Below are positions 61,021-64,000 of a stretch of 64,000 bases of DNA, one piece after another. The position numbers and the translations under genes were made by a program. This DNA is from JACOMS01 sp051252005 (lineage in GTDB: Bacteria; Pseudomonadota; Alphaproteobacteria; Caulobacterales; Maricaulaceae): NCBI GenBank assembly GCA_051252005.1, contig JBPOEZ010000003.1, positions 310,001-374,000 of the forward strand, written 5' to 3'. The notes under the pieces were generated by a model. The model worked only from the letters and a program-made list of their open reading frames with translations. It was not told where the DNA came from and searched no databases. Position 1 is the first letter of the stretch; each line of letters begins with the position of its first letter.

Positions 61021-61563
61021 TTATTCGATCCGCTCATTTCCGGGATCGTCCGCCCAAGGCTTTAATAAAAACCCATGATTTTGATCATCAAACCAAGTAA
61101 TAGATTCATACGGAATAAATATACGTTCAGGGCGGCCTTTGAAATATACAATGACGCTTATACCTAACGATGTTGCTTGGAGATCCTTGTACTCATATTG
61201 GAGGTATATCCAAACAGTTTCCCTGTCTTGCTTATAGGATGAGAGCACATCGTCGTTTAAAATAATGTCTTTGTGATAGGGGTCAAACCCAATTCGGAAC
61301 CAATGTCCATACGGCAAACATGGCCACTCAGAGGCCGTCTCAATCACCACCTGTATTTGGTCGCTCGCTTTAGGTATCTCGCGAATTTTTTCATAATTTA
61401 TTGGGAGAACTTTATGTCTTTTCAAACGCCAACTTTGAAGAGCGCTGCACTCGCCTGTTCGAAAAAACATGGCTTTATCTATGCTGTCAGGCCGAGCACT
61501 CGCGAGTCCAATTATGGCTCCCACAATCACCAAGACTAGAATCAGAACACTATTTCTTCTCAT
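61021..61563 (-). CDS. SspB-like domain behind an N-terminal membrane or signal segment
   Basis: The 180-residue protein has a hydrophobic N-terminus (NSVLILVLVIVGAIIGLASA, residues 4-23) and then, from about residue 55, a domain matching alphaproteobacterial SspB, the ClpXP adaptor: INYEKI, LPYGHWFRIGFDPYHKDI, ETVWIYLQYEYKDL and the hallmark SVIVYFKGRPERIFIPYESITWF (split here as two stretches). SspB proteins are soluble; an N-terminal helix with basic start would put the domain in the periplasm or tether it. It ends ten residues after the domain, with no room for the usual ClpX-binding tail. GTG 61572 is an alternative start. Confidence 0.7.
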   Translation of the reverse strand: MRRNSVLILVLVIVGAIIGLASARPDSIDKAMFFRTGECSALQSWRLKRHKVLPINYEKIREIPKASDQIQVVIETASEWPCLPYGHWFRIGFDPYHKDIILNDDVLSSYKQDRETVWIYLQYEYKDLQATSLGISVIVYFKGRPERIFIPYESITWFDDQNHGFLLKPWADDPGNERIE

Positions 61564-61733
61564 GAACTCCACAAATTACGCCTAAAGGAGTTAATCACAA
61601 AAGTCTGCTTAAAATTCCTATATTCACATGCTCGTCAAATTATGGGATTGGGCAGAGCAATTCAAATATAACTGTCTACCTGCCGATGCGTGAACCAAAG
61701 TCCCTGACGTCTTCTGTTACGGCCTCCGCGCGA

Positions 61734-61748
61734 TTAACCACCCATTAA
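61734..61748. promoter_or_regulatory. CtrA-type binding site upstream of the TadG-like gene
   Basis: TTAA (61734-61737) and TTAA (61745-61748) are separated by seven bases, the full CtrA pattern, and lie about 110 bases before the start of the TadG/VWA gene. Flp/Tad pilus genes are CtrA-controlled in Caulobacter, which fits. Confidence 0.55.
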
Positions 61749-61857
61749 CCATAAACTCTCAGCGCCTGCTATTGGGCCCAAATTCCCCTCACGCTGGCAC
61801 GTTTCCTGCTTTTACCCCTGTAACACTTATTTAACGTGTTCAGAACGGGACATTATC

Positions 61858-63033
61858 ATGTTTAAACGCTTTAGCCTGAAACAGCTCTCCAGAGATACTT
61901 CCGGACAGTTTTCAATCCTCTTCGCTCTTGGATCGACGGTCCTAATGCTTGGCTCCGCCGTAGCGATTGACATGGCCGGTTTGCAGAAGTCAAAAAGCCG
62001 GATCAATGACATTGCCGATTCTGCCGCTCTGGCAGGCGCGTCAGCATCCGAGCTTAGCAACACGCAGCGTGAAAAGGTCGTTCAGGACTATATCACCGCC
62101 AATAGCGGCCCAGAGCTTTTGTCCCTTATGGACGGCTCGCCTGTGATTAAGTTTGACGATGCGCAAAAAGAAGTCAGCGTTACGTTTGGCGTAAACACTC
62201 AACCACTTTTTGGCAAAGTTTTGGGCAAAAGCAGCCTTCCCTTAAATACAAAGAGCGTCGCGTCCTATGCGGATGAGAGCGTTAGTCCCGTCACGGTCGC
62301 CTTCGCGCTTGACGTCTCGGGTTCTATGAACTGGAATACGAGCGACGGAGCCGTGAAAATTGACGCGCTGAAAGACAGCGTCGCGCTGCTTTTCCGCGAG
62401 ATTGAAGCCGAAATGGACACACCCGCAGACCTTACGAAAACACTTCGGACGGGCATGTCTTCTTATAATACAGGCATTACTAAGCGTCAGCCTATGGGCT
62501 GGGGCTGGAACGGTCTTGACCGCGCCGTAAACCGCCTATCGGCTGGCGGAGGTACAAATTCGACGAGTTCGCTGACTTACGCTCATAACCAAATCTTGCA
62601 AGATCGTCAGTACCGACAGCTTAACGATCCATCCTATAACCCATCTCTCGCCAAAGAATATGTGGTGTTCATGACCGACGGCGACAACAACCGAAACTCA
62701 TGGGACGACGCCTCTTATACGGAGTGCGCGGCGATGCAGAATGACGGCATTGAAGTCTTCACCATCGCTTTCGCTGCGCCCGAGAAAGGACAAGCCCTGT
62801 TGATGGATTGCGCGTCTCGCAATGACCTAACCCCGATTAAAACTAGCGCCGATACATGCCGAGGCACCTACATGACAGGTTCAAACCCTACGGGAATGGA
62901 CGACTGCAAAACCCATATCGCGCCGCTAAAAACGCAGCACTTCTTTGATGCTAGTGACGCGGGCGCTTTCAAAGACGCCTTCCGCAACATCGGCAAAGAG
63001 ATCGTCGAACGCGGCGTGCGGATCAAAGCATAG
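61858..63033 (+). CDS. TadG-like protein with VWA domain
   Basis: The 391-residue protein has the TadE/TadG-type N-terminus (GQFSILFALGSTVLMLGSAVAIDMAGLQKSKSRINDIADSAALAGA: cytoplasmic stub, membrane helix, then small-residue helix) and a von Willebrand factor A domain (from about 145) with the MIDAS start ALDVSGSMNW, GGGTNSTSSL and FMTDGDNN. Members help build Flp/Tad pili or act as secreted adhesive domains. It stands alone, apart from a tad locus. A CtrA-type site lies upstream and a strong terminator downstream. Confidence 0.9.
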   Translation: MFKRFSLKQLSRDTSGQFSILFALGSTVLMLGSAVAIDMAGLQKSKSRINDIADSAALAGASASELSNTQREKVVQDYITANSGPELLSLMDGSPVIKFDDAQKEVSVTFGVNTQPLFGKVLGKSSLPLNTKSVASYADESVSPVTVAFALDVSGSMNWNTSDGAVKIDALKDSVALLFREIEAEMDTPADLTKTLRTGMSSYNTGITKRQPMGWGWNGLDRAVNRLSAGGGTNSTSSLTYAHNQILQDRQYRQLNDPSYNPSLAKEYVVFMTDGDNNRNSWDDASYTECAAMQNDGIEVFTIAFAAPEKGQALLMDCASRNDLTPIKTSADTCRGTYMTGSNPTGMDDCKTHIAPLKTQHFFDASDAGAFKDAFRNIGKEIVERGVRIKA

Positions 63034-63074
63034 AGCCCCAAACCGCCGAAACGTCCTACGAAATTAAGATAATA

Positions 63075-63108
63075 AAAAAGCGCCGCTAGGATTTTAACGG
63101 CGCTTTTT
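63075..63108. terminator. Bidirectional terminator between convergent genes
   Basis: An 11-bp perfect stem, 63075-63085 with 63098-63108, includes A-run/T-run ends and a 12-base loop. It lies between the TadG-like gene and the PilZ gene on the other strand, and can serve both. Confidence 0.9.
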
Positions 63109-63137
63109 CATGCCTAAACGGCAAATGATATGACGTC

Positions 63138-63407
63138 TTACCCCGTAAACACGACACCGACAGCGCCGTATTTTCTCCAGACGAGTTTGCAAGTGTGAAC
63201 GACGTCATCATTGACCACCCGTACTTTGAAGCTTTTCGGAAGAAACTTTGTATTGACCATGTCAAGCTGCGCGCCCGTACGGGACATGTTACGCATGATG
63301 CCGTCAAAGACGCCGCCATCATGCAGGATAATTCTGACCTTTTTAAACCTGAGCGTTCGCTCGCAAAACCGTCGTTCCGTATCAAAATTATCGTTATGCG
63401 CCCGCAT
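63138..63407 (-). CDS. PilZ-domain protein
   Basis: The 89-residue protein is a lone PilZ domain, the cyclic di-GMP receptor fold. The N-terminal Arg-rich motif is in ERRFCERTLRFKK and the D/NxSxxG motif is NMSRTGAQ. Short beta strands follow (FKVRVVNDDVVHTCKLVWRKYGAVGVVF). Single-domain PilZ proteins bind c-di-GMP and act on motility, adhesion or development. It is a single gene with a terminator just downstream. Confidence 0.9.
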   Translation of the reverse strand: MRAHNDNFDTERRFCERTLRFKKVRIILHDGGVFDGIMRNMSRTGAQLDMVNTKFLPKSFKVRVVNDDVVHTCKLVWRKYGAVGVVFTG

Positions 63408-63501
63408 GTAAAACTCCCAGAATATTATCCCAAGGTTTATGCAAGCGCCGCGCCAGATTTAGCGCGGCGGTCAGATTTTGGAGACGCATCTCGCCTAAGT
63501 G

Positions 63502-64000
63502 TTATTTGGCTGAATAATACTCTGCGAGGGAGCGGAACATATCGATATTGACGTTCATAGAATGGCCGTAGCCTTCCATAGAATATGAAAAAGTCCGGTG
63601 CGCCGCGTTTTTCGCGATGACGATATTGGCTTCAGGATTGACGTAAATATATTGCCCGTAAATGCCAACGGCGAAGAAGTCGCCTTTATTCGGCCCCTCC
63701 TGAGGCATAGGCACCCACCACTGATAGCCGTAACCCACACCTCGGTCAGACATGGACGGAGCAGAGAAACGTGTGGAATCTGCGACCCATTCCGCGGGCA
63801 CGACTTGTTTGCCGTTCCATTGACCTTTTTGCAGGAAGAGCTGCCCAAATTTCGCGTAATCCCTTGTCCGCAAATTCAGCCCGCCAAGGGCAAAAGCTAC
63901 GTTCTCGCCGTCCGTGAGATAATACGGCGCCTTGCCAAAGCCGAGATTGGCCCCGTAAGTTTCGTTAAACATCGTGTGTAAGGATTTACCCGTAGCCGCC
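63502..64000 (-). CDS. Beta-lactamase-family serine hydrolase, partial at window edge
   Basis: The visible part is the C-terminal portion of a class C beta-lactamase/esterase-type protein: an ATG at 63972 is internal since the frame stays open to the right edge (ATGKSLHT precedes it). FALGGLNLRTRDYAKFGQLFLQKGQWNGKQVVPAEWV and GYGYQWWVP are typical of these serine hydrolases (6-aminohexanoate-dimer-hydrolase/EstB-like). The SxxK nucleophile region lies outside the window. Real substrate unknown. Confidence 0.85.
   Translation of the reverse strand, partial: AATGKSLHTMFNETYGANLGFGKAPYYLTDGENVAFALGGLNLRTRDYAKFGQLFLQKGQWNGKQVVPAEWVADSTRFSAPSMSDRGVGYGYQWWVPMPQEGPNKGDFFAVGIYGQYIYVNPEANIVIAKNAAHRTFSYSMEGYGHSMNVNIDMFRSLAEYYSAK

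Overview
The window looks like chromosome of a free-living alphaproteobacterium, most likely a stalked or dimorphic marine member of the Caulobacterales/Maricaulales/Hyphomonadaceae side. The reasons are two perfect TTAA-N7-TTAA sites (the CtrA pattern), an alphaproteobacterial SOS box (GTTC-N7-GTTC) in front of ssb, an HdaA-type DnaA regulator, a TadG-like secreted-domain protein, and base composition near half G+C by eye. No rRNA, tRNA, CRISPR array or insertion sequence was recognised. The taxonomic call is inference.

Layout. 0-4.7 kb: an acidic coiled-coil protein behind a CtrA-type site, the rpsF-rpsR-rplI ribosomal operon with a foldable leader, a SixA-like phosphatase and small membrane proteins. 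4.8-8.6 kb: M16 protease lipoprotein and DUF4349 lipoprotein. 8.6-12.2 kb: a sensor kinase whose phospho-acceptor histidine is aspartate, rluA with no standard start codon at its homologous N-terminus, and a short-chain dehydrogenase gene bracketed by a 44-bp duplication of the rluA tail, then hdaA. 12.3-15.1 kb: DUF2066 gene and purMN. 15.1-19.5 kb: DoxX-like membrane protein, small anchored protein, vanadium haloperoxidase and a lipoprotein predicted to be a beta-barrel. 19.6-29.1 kb: ndk, ABC-F ATPase, DUF885 hydrolase, UPF0126 channel, YghU-type GST, ssb with its SOS box, recG.

29.1-38.2 kb is mostly catabolic: CYTH phosphatase, glutaryl-CoA dehydrogenase, arginine succinyltransferase divergent from an Lrp-type regulator, a Bcr/CflA exporter, YajQ, and a tight operon of two dehydrogenases, an APH-type kinase and an acyl-CoA dehydrogenase. 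That operon resembles the kinase-plus-dehydrogenase route for 4-hydroxyacyl-CoAs known from levulinate catabolism. 38.3-43 kb: DUF3667 protein, an isolated holin-like/M15 endolysin pair, and a two-gene unit of an OmpA-domain protein and a membrane-anchored HhH/basic/DUF2853 protein. 43-48.9 kb: nitronate monooxygenase, M20 and M28 peptidases, mnmC.

49-53.5 kb holds a phage-shock (Psp) locus. A leftward unit carries one or two tiny proteins, pspA, pspB, pspC, a small exported protein and a DUF2807 (toastrack-type) protein. The divergent pspF encodes a protein that lacks the GAFTGA loop, has Walker B DE changed to DN, and has lost one arginine finger; no acceptable sigma-54 promoter is seen. 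This is the strongest candidate for a rewired system. 53.5-58.1 kb: GNAT, SURF1, a split CoA-transferase with a membrane gene between the subunits, gltX. 58.1-61 kb: two related foldback repeats around a small membrane gene, then nadE. 61-64 kb: an SspB-like domain behind an N-terminal membrane or signal segment, a TadG/VWA protein behind a second CtrA-type site, a PilZ protein, and a serine beta-lactamase-family gene cut by the right edge.
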